19,495 nucleotides of DNA from JBBSUX01 sp038234045 (GCA_038234045.1 JBBSUX010000030.1:1-19495); one strand, 5' to 3'. Positions 6,468 through 13,624 are shown, counted from the first letter of the stretch. Translations and numbers: made by a program. Notes: generated from the sequence alone by a model not told the origin.

Positions 6468-7877
6468 ATGTCCGCTGTCCCCAGTTCCAGTTCCAGTTCC
6501 AGCTTCGATCCCCGTTCCGACCGCGAAGTCGCGCAACTGCGCGTGCCGCCGCATTCCATCGAGGCGGAATCCAGCGTGTTGGGCGGCCTGCTGCTCGACA
6601 ACAACGCCTGGGATCGCGTCGGCGATCTGCTCAAGGATGCCGATTTCTATCGCTATGAACACAAACTGATCTACGGCGCCATCGGAACGCTGGTAAACGG
6701 CTCCAAACCGGCGGACGTCATCACCGTATTCGAGCATCTTCAGAGCCTGGGCAAGGCCGACGATGTGGGCGGGCTGGTGTATCTGAATCAGCTGGCGCAA
6801 TACGTGCCGAGCGCGGGAAATATCCGGCGCTATGCGGAGATCGTGCGGGAGCGGTCCATCCTGCGCAAACTCGTGAGCGCCAGCGACGAGATCGCCACCA
6901 ATGCCTTCAATCCGCAGGGCAAACCGGTCGCCAAGATTCTGGATGAGGCGGAGCAGAAGATCTTCAACATCGGCGAGGAAGGCTCGCGGATGAAGCAGGG
7001 TTTTCAGGGCATGGATTCCCTGGTGGTCGAACTGCTCGACCGTGTTCAGGAAATGGCCGACAACCCGAACGACATCACTGGTGTACCGACCGGCTTTATC
7101 GATCTGGACCGCATGACATCGGGCCTTCAGGCTGGCGACATGGTGGTTCTTGCGGCACGGCCCTCGATGGGCAAGACCGCGCTGGCAGTCAACATTGCCG
7201 AGCATGTAGCGTTGAACGAAGGCCTGCCGGTGGCAGTGTTCTCGATGGAAATGGGCGCAGCGCAGTTGGCGGTGCGGATCGTCGGCTCGATCGGCCGCAT
7301 CGATCAGGGCCACCTGCGAACCGGCAAGCTCACAGACGACGAATGGCCGCGGCTCACCGAAGCTATCGAGCGCCTGCGCAATATCTCACTGCATATCGAC
7401 GAGACACCCGGGCTCACCACCAGCGAGCTGCGCGCCAACGCCCGGCGCCTGGCGCGTCAGTGCGGCAAGCTCGGGCTGATCGTGGTCGATTACCTGCAGC
7501 TGATGAGCGGGTCGAGTGCCGACGGAGAGAACCGCGCGACCGAGCTCGGCGAGATTTCGCGCGGTTTGAAGATGCTTGCCAAGGAGTTGCAATGCCCGGT
7601 GATTGCGCTTTCCCAGCTCAATCGCAGCGTCGAAACGCGGACCGACAAGCGCCCGATGATGAGCGACCTGCGTGAGTCCGGCGCCATTGAGCAGGACGCG
7701 GACATCATCATGTTCATCTACCGCGACGACTACTACAACAAAGACAGCAAGGAGCCGGGGGTGGCTGAGGTCATCATTGGCAAGCAGCGTAACGGCCCGA
7801 CCGGCACGGTGAAGCTCGCATTCCTGAAACCGCTGACCCGCTTCGAGAGCCTGGCGCATGGCTCGGGCGACTATTGA
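6468..7877 (+). CDS. dnaB: Replicative DNA helicase DnaB
   Basis: This 469-residue hexameric helicase unwinds DNA 5' to 3' at the replication fork. The N-terminal domain (about 20-125) has the VPPHSIEAESSVLGGLLLD opening. The RecA-like domain has Walker A ARPSMGKTA near 230-238, Walker B LIVVDYLQLM near 337-346, and the SQLNRSVETR and DLRESGAIEQDADII motifs. There is no intein. The ATG at 6468 is preferred over the in-frame TTG at 6462, although neither has a strong Shine-Dalgarno. A hexanucleotide tandem repeat (CCAGTT, three copies plus a variant) encodes a run of seven serines near the N-terminus. It is separated from rplI by a terminator. Confidence 0.98.
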   Translation: MSAVPSSSSSSSFDPRSDREVAQLRVPPHSIEAESSVLGGLLLDNNAWDRVGDLLKDADFYRYEHKLIYGAIGTLVNGSKPADVITVFEHLQSLGKADDVGGLVYLNQLAQYVPSAGNIRRYAEIVRERSILRKLVSASDEIATNAFNPQGKPVAKILDEAEQKIFNIGEEGSRMKQGFQGMDSLVVELLDRVQEMADNPNDITGVPTGFIDLDRMTSGLQAGDMVVLAARPSMGKTALAVNIAEHVALNEGLPVAVFSMEMGAAQLAVRIVGSIGRIDQGHLRTGKLTDDEWPRLTEAIERLRNISLHIDETPGLTTSELRANARRLARQCGKLGLIVVDYLQLMSGSSADGENRATELGEISRGLKMLAKELQCPVIALSQLNRSVETRTDKRPMMSDLRESGAIEQDADIIMFIYRDDYYNKDSKEPGVAEVIIGKQRNGPTGTVKLAFLKPLTRFESLAHGSGDY

Positions 7878-7933
7878 TTCACGGAAAACTTTGATTCAAA
7901 AAGGCACCTAAGCAAGTGTGGACTGGCGCAATC

Positions 7934-7962
7934 AGCTCTTTAATAAATAGCTAAGAAGCGTT
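7934..7962 (-). repeat. Intergenic hairpin repeat, copy B
   Basis: On the minus strand GCTTCTT and AAGAGC enclose a 12-nt loop starting AGCT, the same plan as copies A and C, with one bulged base. It lies between the convergent ends of dnaB and the minus-strand membrane gene, 26 nt past the stop of the latter. It may serve as a 3'-end structure for either gene. Confidence 0.45.
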
Positions 7963-7985
7963 GGCAGCAGCTGAATATTGAACGC

Positions 7986-8387
7986 TCAGACGTGCTGCGC
8001 CACGCGAACGACCAACATCAGCACCGCGACGATGAGCACCAGGCAGACGCTGCCAAGTAAACGCTGCCGGCGCCGCATCGCATCGACCACCCGCACGATT
8101 TCGGCGTTCTGTTCGGCAAGCGATGCGATCAGCTCCGCAGAGGCGTGCTGCTCGTCCTCCAGCTTGCTGACGCGATCCTGCAGCGCGACGAGGCGCGTGG
8201 CGAGCGACGCGGGATCGTGGGCTAGCTGCTGTGCCGCTCCCGCAATGTCCGGCGTGTTTTTTCCCTCATCGGGCTTCTTTCGCGTTGTCGACGTGAATAG
8301 CGTGCGCGCACCTTTCACGATTTTCGGCGTTGCCTCGATCACATCCGACCAGGGCACGAGTTTCAGTGCCGTCATCCACAGTGCCAT
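7986..8387 (-). CDS. Small membrane-anchored coiled-coil protein, function unknown
   Basis: I do not recognise a named family. The preferred start (ATG at 8387, with GAGG about 6 nt upstream) gives 133 residues beginning MALWMTALKLVPWSDVIEAT. An upstream ATG at 8450 would add 21 residues that look non-conserved. The first third is amphipathic. Residues 60-100 (LVALQDRVSKLEDEQHASAE and on) form a likely coiled coil. A basic MRRRQR stretch then precedes a single hydrophobic segment (LLGSVCLVLIVAVLMLVV) at the very C-terminus, as in tail-anchored or single-span inner-membrane proteins with most of the chain in the cytoplasm. It is convergent with dnaB. Coding character and membrane segment make it a credible gene; its role is unknown. 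Confidence 0.75.
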   Translation of the reverse strand: MALWMTALKLVPWSDVIEATPKIVKGARTLFTSTTRKKPDEGKNTPDIAGAAQQLAHDPASLATRLVALQDRVSKLEDEQHASAELIASLAEQNAEIVRVVDAMRRRQRLLGSVCLVLIVAVLMLVVRVAQHV

Positions 8388-8471
8388 CGTGCCTCGCTCT
8401 TTTGTCAGTTCAGGATGCGGGAATGATGGCACATGAAGGCGCTTGGTCAAGAGCTTGCCTTCGGAGCGTGG

Positions 8472-9185
8472 TCAGTCTGAAGCTCGCCCGCAGCGATGCG
8501 GCTTTTCGGCACGCACGGCGCGCAGAAGGTCGGCGAGCGTTTTGCCCGGTTCATCGGCGAAGCGCTCGGCCGAAAGACATTGCAGTGAATCGATCCGGTC
8601 GATCCGAAAACCCCGGAAATCTTCGCGTAGCTCGCACCAGGCCGACAACGTCCAGACCTTGCCCCAGAAGAAGCAGCCCAACGGCCGGACCGTTCGCGCG
8701 CTTTCAGCTTCTATGGTGTCGCGGTAGGTCAGGCGTAGCTTGTGGCGACGCTGGATCGCTTCGCGAATGGCTTGCAGACGCTGCAGCGTGGCGACGTCTG
8801 CTTGAGGGGAGGGCGCATACAAGGCGACAGCTTCGGCGGAGGCGCGCGCGCCAGGCGAGAGCACCGACAGGATCTTGCCGAGCGCGCTTTGCACATCGAG
8901 CGCCATTGCCGGATCGACCCAGCTTTGCGCGAGCCGCGCCGCCGCCACCATAGCGCGTGCCTCGTCCTGCGTGAACATGAGCGGTGGCAACTCAAAGCCC
9001 GCACCGAGGCGGTAGCCGACGCCGGCCTCACCCTCGATCGGCACGCCCTGGCGCTGGAGATCGGCCACGTCACGGTAGACCGTTCGCTCTGATACTTCGA
9101 GCCGGGCTGCGAGCTGGCCCGCAGTCATCAGGCGTCGCCCGCGAATGAGCTGGACGATCTGGAACAGGCGGTCGGCGCGGCGCAT
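8472..9185 (-). CDS. YafY-type HTH and WYL-domain transcriptional regulator
   Basis: This 237-residue protein has an N-terminal HTH_11 helix-turn-helix (about 1-60, RRLMTAGQLAARLEVSERTV then YRDVADLQRQG) and a WYL domain around 140-205. The name-giving motif reads WTL at 178-180, followed by SAWCELREDFRGFRIDRI. WYL domains sense ligands or nucleic acids, and YafY-like proteins usually repress or activate neighbouring genes. It is last in a minus-strand array after the VOC, EVE and GyrI-like genes, 72 bp from the nearest, so it may control them or respond to the same signal. The start is supported by the MRRADRLFQIV opening typical of the family. Its regulon is not evident from sequence. Confidence 0.92.
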   Translation of the reverse strand: MRRADRLFQIVQLIRGRRLMTAGQLAARLEVSERTVYRDVADLQRQGVPIEGEAGVGYRLGAGFELPPLMFTQDEARAMVAAARLAQSWVDPAMALDVQSALGKILSVLSPGARASAEAVALYAPSPQADVATLQRLQAIREAIQRRHKLRLTYRDTIEAESARTVRPLGCFFWGKVWTLSAWCELREDFRGFRIDRIDSLQCLSAERFADEPGKTLADLLRAVRAEKPHRCGRASD

Positions 9186-9257
9186 GAATCAGGAGCGAGC
9201 TGTCAGTCGAAGCGCTCGGACAGGTAACGCCTCACGTCGGCAGCGTCGCCGAAAGTT

Positions 9258-9707
9258 TCATTCCACACCGATGCAAATCACAGCGCTGACCGGGCTGGTG
9301 TAAGCCTCGAAGTCGCTTACGTAGCGTCTGCGTATCTCCGGGTGCGCTTCGAAGTACTGCCAGACCTTCGTCCAGGCTTGAACCACGGCGTGTGGCATCG
9401 GGCCACCGGCGTCGAACACCATATAGTCGCCTGCATCGATCTGAACGGTGGCGCCCTCGGTCACGGCCACGCCGGCGGTCACGTCGAAAGCACCTTGTGC
9501 GTCCGATTCATAGCCCGAGTAGACGCCGAAGTTGCGCAAGTCGGCCATGTCGCGGTGCGGTGTCTGGCCCATCACGTTCTCGCCAAAGAACTTCGCCCAA
9601 ACGCCGGGAATGCGACCGGTTGCCGGATCGGCTTCCTGGCGGTTGCTGGTGCGCACCGAAGGCCCGGCGACGGCGAAGGCATCCTGATGCTGGCGAATGG
9701 GTTTCAT
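9258..9707 (-). CDS. GyrI-like / AraC effector-binding domain protein
   Basis: This 149-residue protein looks like a stand-alone effector-binding domain, the fold at the C-terminus of Rob and SoxS-linked regulators and in GyrI (SbmC). Visible features are the MKPIRQHQDAFAVAGPSVRT opening strand, GVYSGYESDAQGAFDVTAGV, the DAGDYMVFDAGGPM strand-turn, and a Trp-rich helix VVQAWTKVWQYF, ending in SPVSAVICIGV. Members bind small aromatic or cationic ligands, and some are hydrolases or toxin antagonists. There is no DNA-binding domain, so the neighbouring WYL regulator may supply one. AGAGGA lies about 6 nt before the ATG and overlaps the end of the EVE gene (2-bp gap), indicating coupled translation. 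Confidence 0.85.
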   Translation of the reverse strand: MKPIRQHQDAFAVAGPSVRTSNRQEADPATGRIPGVWAKFFGENVMGQTPHRDMADLRNFGVYSGYESDAQGAFDVTAGVAVTEGATVQIDAGDYMVFDAGGPMPHAVVQAWTKVWQYFEAHPEIRRRYVSDFEAYTSPVSAVICIGVE

Positions 9708-9709
9708 GT

Positions 9710-10186
9710 TTAGTCCTCTAGTCGGTGGTTGGCAAGGCCCAGGACATCGGCGTCGGCTTGCATGGTCTTGGCAATCAGCTGCATATCGTGATCGTTGATC
9801 TCGAACAGTCCAAAACGGAATTTTGCGCCCCAGTACTTCGGGTCATCGACGAAGTCGAAGGTTGGAATCAACGGCGCAATCGGAGCCTCACGGCTTGGCA
9901 GATAGCGCACGCTGCGACGCCAGGGTACGAAGCCGTTGCCCATGTCGAACTCAAAAAGCGCGCCCGGCTGCACGATGCCGATGGAGATGAAGCTCTGCAA
10001 ACGGTCGTTGCCGCCTAGCACGGTCGCCGGGGCGTAATACGCGACCCGATCCCCCAGGCTAATGCAGGCAAGGGGCGCTTTCTTGCCGTGACCTAGCTGC
10101 ATGAATCCCGTCGGGCCGTGGTCGCGGCCTCGGCGCGCATGTTCGGCGCTGGCGATGGCGATCCAGTTATGTACCCCCGTAGTCAT
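9710..10186 (-). CDS. EVE domain-containing protein
   Basis: This 158-residue protein matches the EVE (PUA/YTH-like) fold across nearly its whole length: HNWIAIASAEHARRGRDHG, FMQLGHGKKAPLACISLGD then RVAYYAPAT, a central FISIGIVQPG strand, PWRRSVRYLPS, and a C-terminal KYWGAKFRFGLFEINDHDMQ. EVE domains in related proteins recognise modified bases in DNA or RNA. This one is solo, with no nuclease or ATPase fused. Its first 4 bases overlap the end of the VOC gene (ATGA), and it is 2 bp from the GyrI-like gene, so the three form a tight operon. What it reads here is unknown. Confidence 0.88.
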   Translation of the reverse strand: MTTGVHNWIAIASAEHARRGRDHGPTGFMQLGHGKKAPLACISLGDRVAYYAPATVLGGNDRLQSFISIGIVQPGALFEFDMGNGFVPWRRSVRYLPSREAPIAPLIPTFDFVDDPKYWGAKFRFGLFEINDHDMQLIAKTMQADADVLGLANHRLED

Positions 10187-10584
10187 CCGAGCGCGTGCAG
10201 GCCGACGATATTGCCTTCGGTGTCACGCATATGGGCGATGAATCCCATACCAGGTGGTAGAGCCGACTTCGTCTCGCTGATGCTTCCGCCCGCACTTTCG
10301 ATACGCGCGAGCGCGGCGTCGATCGGCGCGTCGCATTCGAGGTAGATCCGGATGCCACTCCCTGGCGCGGCGGGCGTGTTTTCGCCGGCCTGTAGACAGC
10401 CGCCGGTCGCGGGTTCATCGTAGGGAAACACGGCCAGCACGCCCCCGCCAAAATCCTCGCGACGGAGCTTGCGGGCGAGCACGGTTTCATAAAACGTCTG
10501 GGCACGGTCCATGTCCTTGACCGGAATTTCGAACCAGGTGATGGCTTGTTGCATGGCTGCTGTCTTGGTGAAGTGATGGAGCAT
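10183..10584 (-). CDS. VOC-family (glyoxalase/bleomycin-resistance fold) protein
   Basis: This 133-residue protein has a paired beta-alpha-beta-beta-beta VOC fold: ITWFEIPVKDMDRAQTFYET in the first half, and GIRIYLECDAPIDAALARIE then GMGFIAHMRDTEGNIVGLHA in the second. VOC proteins include lyases, dioxygenases and antibiotic-binding proteins. The pattern resembles the small glyoxalase-like group with no assigned substrate. The ATG at 10584 has GGAG 8 nt upstream. A second ATG at 10554 starts at MQQAITWF, where relatives often begin, but has no Shine-Dalgarno. The 10584 start codon lies at the edge of a perfect 12-bp palindrome. It is the first gene of VOC-EVE-GyrI. Confidence 0.88.
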   Translation of the reverse strand: MLHHFTKTAAMQQAITWFEIPVKDMDRAQTFYETVLARKLRREDFGGGVLAVFPYDEPATGGCLQAGENTPAAPGSGIRIYLECDAPIDAALARIESAGGSISETKSALPPGMGFIAHMRDTEGNIVGLHALG

Positions 10585-10602
10585 TGATGCTGCTCCATCA
10601 CT
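10572..10602. promoter_or_regulatory. Perfect 12-bp palindrome over the VOC operon start
   Basis: AGTGATGGAGCA (10572-10583) and TGCTCCATCACT (10591-10602) are exact inverted copies around a 7-nt spacer. On the mRNA, the 5' arm contains the GGAG Shine-Dalgarno and the 3' arm holds the U and G of the start codon. It could be an operator for a dimeric regulator or a hairpin that masks ribosome binding. Confidence 0.65.
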
Positions 10603-10603
10603 C

Positions 10604-10621
10604 CTGACAACGTGGTGTCAG
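10604..10621. promoter_or_regulatory. Second palindrome upstream of the VOC operon
   Basis: CTGACA (10604-10609) and TGTCAG (10616-10621) form an inverted repeat around ACGTGG. It lies one base from the 12-bp palindrome. Two adjoining palindromes suggest a regulatory region rather than chance. Confidence 0.45.
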
Positions 10622-10663
10622 CAACTCAAATTCTTAAGGAAATAATGACTGAAAGCTATATTC

Positions 10664-10697
10664 AGCGGACGCTACTAGCTCCTCTAAGAGTAGCGAT
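10664..10697 (+). repeat. Intergenic hairpin repeat, copy C
   Basis: GCTACT (10671-10676) and AGTAGC (10689-10694) flank a 12-nt loop beginning AGCT. Against copy A, the fifth stem position has changed from T:A to C:G, keeping the pair. AGCGGACGCTACTAGCT (10664-10680) matches copy A at 16 of 17 bases. It lies 30 nt beyond the phoH stop codon. Confidence 0.6.
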
Positions 10698-10724
10698 TCA
10701 CCGACTCGGTGCAGATACGAAGAC

Positions 10725-12785
10725 CTAAAGCACGTCGCTGGCGAAATCCGCCAGCCGCGAACGCTCGCCGCGCGCCAGGGTGATGTGCCCGCCATGCGGC
10801 CAGCCCTTGAACTTGTCCACCGAATAGGTGAGGCCCGACGAGCCCTCGGTGAGGTAGGGCGTGTCGATCTGCGCCAGGTTGCCCATGCAGACGATCTTGG
10901 TGCCGGGGCCGGCGCGGGTTACCAGAGTTTTCATCTGCTTGGGCGTGAGGTTCTGCGCCTCGTCGATGATCACGTACTTGTTCAGGAAAGTGCGCCCACG
11001 CATGAAGTTCAGGCTCTTGATCTTGATGCGCGATCGGATGAGTTCGTTGGTGGCAGCGCGGCCCCATTCGCCGGCGTTGCCGCCATCGCCCTTGGCGAGG
11101 AATTCGAGGTTGTCGTCCAGCGCGCCCATCCATGGGCCCATCTTTTCTTCCTCGGTGCCGGGCAGGAAGCCGATGTCTTCCCCCACGCTGACGGTGGCCC
11201 GAGTCATGATGATTTCGGTGTAGCGCCGGTCGTCCAGCACCTGTGTGAGCCCAGCGGCTAGCGCCATCAGCGTCTTGCCGGTGCCCGCGTTGCCGGTGAG
11301 GGTGACGATATCCACCTCCGGGTCGAGCAGCAGATTCATCGCAAAGTTCTGCTCGCGGTTACGGGTGTTGACGCCCCACACCGCGTTCTTGGCCGAACCG
11401 TGATCCTTCAATGTCTGCAGTACGGCCGTACGTTCCCGGATCTCGACGACGCGGGCATACAGGCTCGGTTCACCCGGAGCCTCGAAGTAGGCGAACTGGT
11501 TCACCATGAGACTCGGCACGATCGGGCCGGCAATGCGGTAGAAAGTGCTGCCGCCGCTTTGCCAGCTTTCCACACTTTTGCCGTTCTTTTCCCAGAAATC
11601 GGGTGGCAGTGCGATCGAGCCCGAATAGAGCAGATCGCCGTCAGCGAGTACCTTGTCGTTTTCATAATCTTCAGCGTCCAGGCCCAGTGCGCGGGCTTTG
11701 ACCCGCATGTTGATATCCTTCGACACCAGCACCACTTCGCGTGGCGCATGGTGCGCGCGCAGGGCGCCCACCACACCCAGGATCTGGTTGTCCGCCTTGC
11801 CCTGCGGCAGGCTGTCGGGCAGGCTGTAATCGAGCGGCTCCGTCTGGAAGAACAGGCAGCCGCCCGCTTCGCGATGACCGGTACTGTCGAGTGGGAGGCC
11901 CTTGCCGATGTCGGCCTTGCTGCCAGCGACCAAGGCGTCGAGCGTGCGGCTGGCCTGTCGGCCATTGCGGGCGACTTCGGTCAGGCCTTTCTTGTGGCCG
12001 TCGAGTTCCTCCAGCACGATCATCGGCAGGAACACATCGTGTTCCTCGAAGCGGAACAGACACATCGGATCGTGGAGCAACACGTTGGTGTCCAGCACAA
12101 ACAATTTGCGCGTGGCACTGTTGCGGCTCTTCCGTGCTTGCGGGGCTGCGGCAGGCGCACCCACTGGCTCCGTGCGGGCCGAAGAGCGACTTCTACCAGT
12201 GCGACTTTCGGGCTTCGCGCTTGCCGCAGCATCAGGGGCGTCCGTCCGTGCGCGCGCTTCGCGGAGCAGTGCTTCTTCGCCGTTGGTAGCCGCCTGATGC
12301 GAAACCTTGGCCGGCGCGGAGGTTGCCGGCTTTCGTGTCTCTACCTGAACAGCGGGACCGTCCGGATGCGCCGCCTTCGCGGTCGGGGGTTCGCTGCGCT
12401 GGCGATCGCCAGAGGCCTCAACCGCCGGCGCGGGAGCCACGGGTTGCCCTGAGCCTGAACCACTCGGCTTTGCCGTGAGCAGGGATGCTGTCTGCGGCGC
12501 GCCTGTCGAAGCTGGATATTCGTTGGAATCGGCGTTAGCCGTGTCTTTGCTGCGCTGCAGTTGCGCACCCTGACGTGCCACTGGGCTGATTTCTGCTTCA
12601 GTCTGTACAGGGCGCCGGCTGCCACGTGCACTTGCCCGGTCCAGCGCGCTGCTGGAGACAGTCACAGCCTCCTCACTGGCGCCGACGGTCGAGCGCGGCG
12701 TGCGGCCTGCTTCAGGATCGACCAGTTCGTAGTCTTCAACCGGGATGACCGACGCGCGCTTGGTGGGAGCTGGTGGCAGTGGCAT
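10725..12785 (-). CDS. PIN-PhoH family ATPase with long disordered N-terminus
   Basis: This 686-residue protein combines a PIN nuclease domain (about 227-375; KLFVLDTNVLLHD with D232, acidic E259/E260, and SKDINMRVKA with D357) with a PhoH ATPase domain (about 475-686; Walker A GNAGTGKT at 498-505, Walker B YVIIDEAQN at 604-612). PhoH2-type proteins of this layout are ATP-dependent RNA-acting enzymes that unwind and cleave RNA. Residues 1 to about 225 are low-complexity, rich in Ala, Pro, Ser, Arg and Glu, with no fold visible. This makes the protein longer than the roughly 560 residues I expect for relatives. The MPLPPAPTKRA opening followed by the VEDYELVD patch looks like the conserved family start, so the extension is probably an expanded linker. 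No good Shine-Dalgarno is seen. Confidence 0.93.
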   Translation of the reverse strand: MPLPPAPTKRASVIPVEDYELVDPEAGRTPRSTVGASEEAVTVSSSALDRASARGSRRPVQTEAEISPVARQGAQLQRSKDTANADSNEYPASTGAPQTASLLTAKPSGSGSGQPVAPAPAVEASGDRQRSEPPTAKAAHPDGPAVQVETRKPATSAPAKVSHQAATNGEEALLREARARTDAPDAAASAKPESRTGRSRSSARTEPVGAPAAAPQARKSRNSATRKLFVLDTNVLLHDPMCLFRFEEHDVFLPMIVLEELDGHKKGLTEVARNGRQASRTLDALVAGSKADIGKGLPLDSTGHREAGGCLFFQTEPLDYSLPDSLPQGKADNQILGVVGALRAHHAPREVVLVSKDINMRVKARALGLDAEDYENDKVLADGDLLYSGSIALPPDFWEKNGKSVESWQSGGSTFYRIAGPIVPSLMVNQFAYFEAPGEPSLYARVVEIRERTAVLQTLKDHGSAKNAVWGVNTRNREQNFAMNLLLDPEVDIVTLTGNAGTGKTLMALAAGLTQVLDDRRYTEIIMTRATVSVGEDIGFLPGTEEEKMGPWMGALDDNLEFLAKGDGGNAGEWGRAATNELIRSRIKIKSLNFMRGRTFLNKYVIIDEAQNLTPKQMKTLVTRAGPGTKIVCMGNLAQIDTPYLTEGSSGLTYSVDKFKGWPHGGHITLARGERSRLADFASDVL

Positions 12786-12871
12786 ATGCGGAATTTGAAA
12801 TCAGGATGTGCGGGTGCGCGGAGTGATGGAAGGCAGTTTGCTCGCAGGCAGGTGCTGCAGGCACACAAATG

Positions 12872-12906
12872 AAAAAGCCGCCTGGAATGCCAGACGGCTT
12901 TTTTTT
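12872..12906 (-). terminator. Rho-independent terminator after the peroxiredoxin gene
   Basis: AGCCG (12876-12880) pairs with CGGCT (12895-12899), and CTGG with CCAG inside, around AATG with one C/A mismatch. On the minus strand a run of five T follows; on the plus strand eight T follow, so it could act both ways. It lies about 110 nt after the peroxiredoxin stop. The remaining bases of 12786-13014 show nothing else I can support. Confidence 0.8.
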
Positions 12907-13014
12907 GACGCAAAGAAGATAATGCGCTCGCGCGGATCAACGGCATCAAAAGATTATGCATGAGCGCCATCGGCCGCCCGGTCTTACAGACACGACCTCG
13001 AAGGCGCTCGCTCC

Positions 13015-13494
13015 TCAGGCCAGTTCGCGGTGGAGTTCGTCAACAGCGGCGAGCACCTCTTGCACATGGCCTGGCACCTTCAGGCCCCGCCATTCCGCTT
13101 TGAGTACGCCGTCGGGGCCGATCAGGAAAGTGCTGCGCTCAATGCCCTTCACCTTCTTGCCATACATGATCTTGTTTTTCACCACACCGAACATGTGGCA
13201 CATTTTTTCTTCGGTATCGGCAATCAGCTCGAACGGGATCTCGACCTGTTCACGAAACGCGTCGTGCGATTTCATGTTGTCGCGCGATACACCAAATACC
13301 GTAGCGCCTGCCTTGATGAACTTGTCGTGGTGATCCCGAAACTGCATCGCTTCGGTGGTGCAACCCGGCGTGCCGTCCTTGGGGTAGAAATACAGGACAA
13401 CGGTCTGTCCCAAGTGGGTGGTGTTGGATACCTTGATTCCGCTCGTGGCGTTTGCTTCGAATTCTGGAATGGGCTTGTTGACAACGATCGCCAT
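13015..13494 (-). CDS. bcp: Peroxiredoxin, Bcp/PrxQ type
   Basis: This 159-residue thiol peroxidase removes H2O2 and organic peroxides in the cytoplasm. YFYPKDGTPGCTTEAM holds the peroxidatic Cys45 in the PxxxTxxC frame. The usual PrxQ resolving Cys five residues on (position 50) is Met here. A third Cys at 99 (EEKMCHMFGV) matches one present in E. coli Bcp. The mechanism is therefore either 1-Cys or uses Cys99 or an outside thiol. The start MAIVVNKPIPEF (ATG at 13494) is preferred over an in-frame ATG at 13557, which would add 21 non-conserved residues. AAGGGAA lies upstream at longish spacing. It precedes the terminator at 12872. Confidence 0.94.
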   Translation of the reverse strand: MAIVVNKPIPEFEANATSGIKVSNTTHLGQTVVLYFYPKDGTPGCTTEAMQFRDHHDKFIKAGATVFGVSRDNMKSHDAFREQVEIPFELIADTEEKMCHMFGVVKNKIMYGKKVKGIERSTFLIGPDGVLKAEWRGLKVPGHVQEVLAAVDELHRELA

Positions 13495-13624
13495 ATGCGT
13501 TCTATTTCCCTTTGGACAGAATTTCGTTGAAGGCCGGGAAGCGAAGCCGGTTGCCACGCCGGTGCGTCCTGACTGGAGCCGCTGATTTTAACATTGCGGC
13601 TCTCCACTCCGCTGTGACCGGTCT

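Noticed and set aside
6423..7313. 296-codon frame antisense to dnaB
   Set aside because: Overlaps the catalytic helicase domain; composition is explained by codon bias.
8372..8380. TCATCCACA, one base off a DnaA box
   Set aside because: Lies inside the small membrane-protein gene; near matches of this length are expected by chance.
11400..12452. 350-codon frame antisense to the PIN-PhoH gene
   Set aside because: A shadow of a conserved ATPase; no recognisable domain and no ribosome-binding site.
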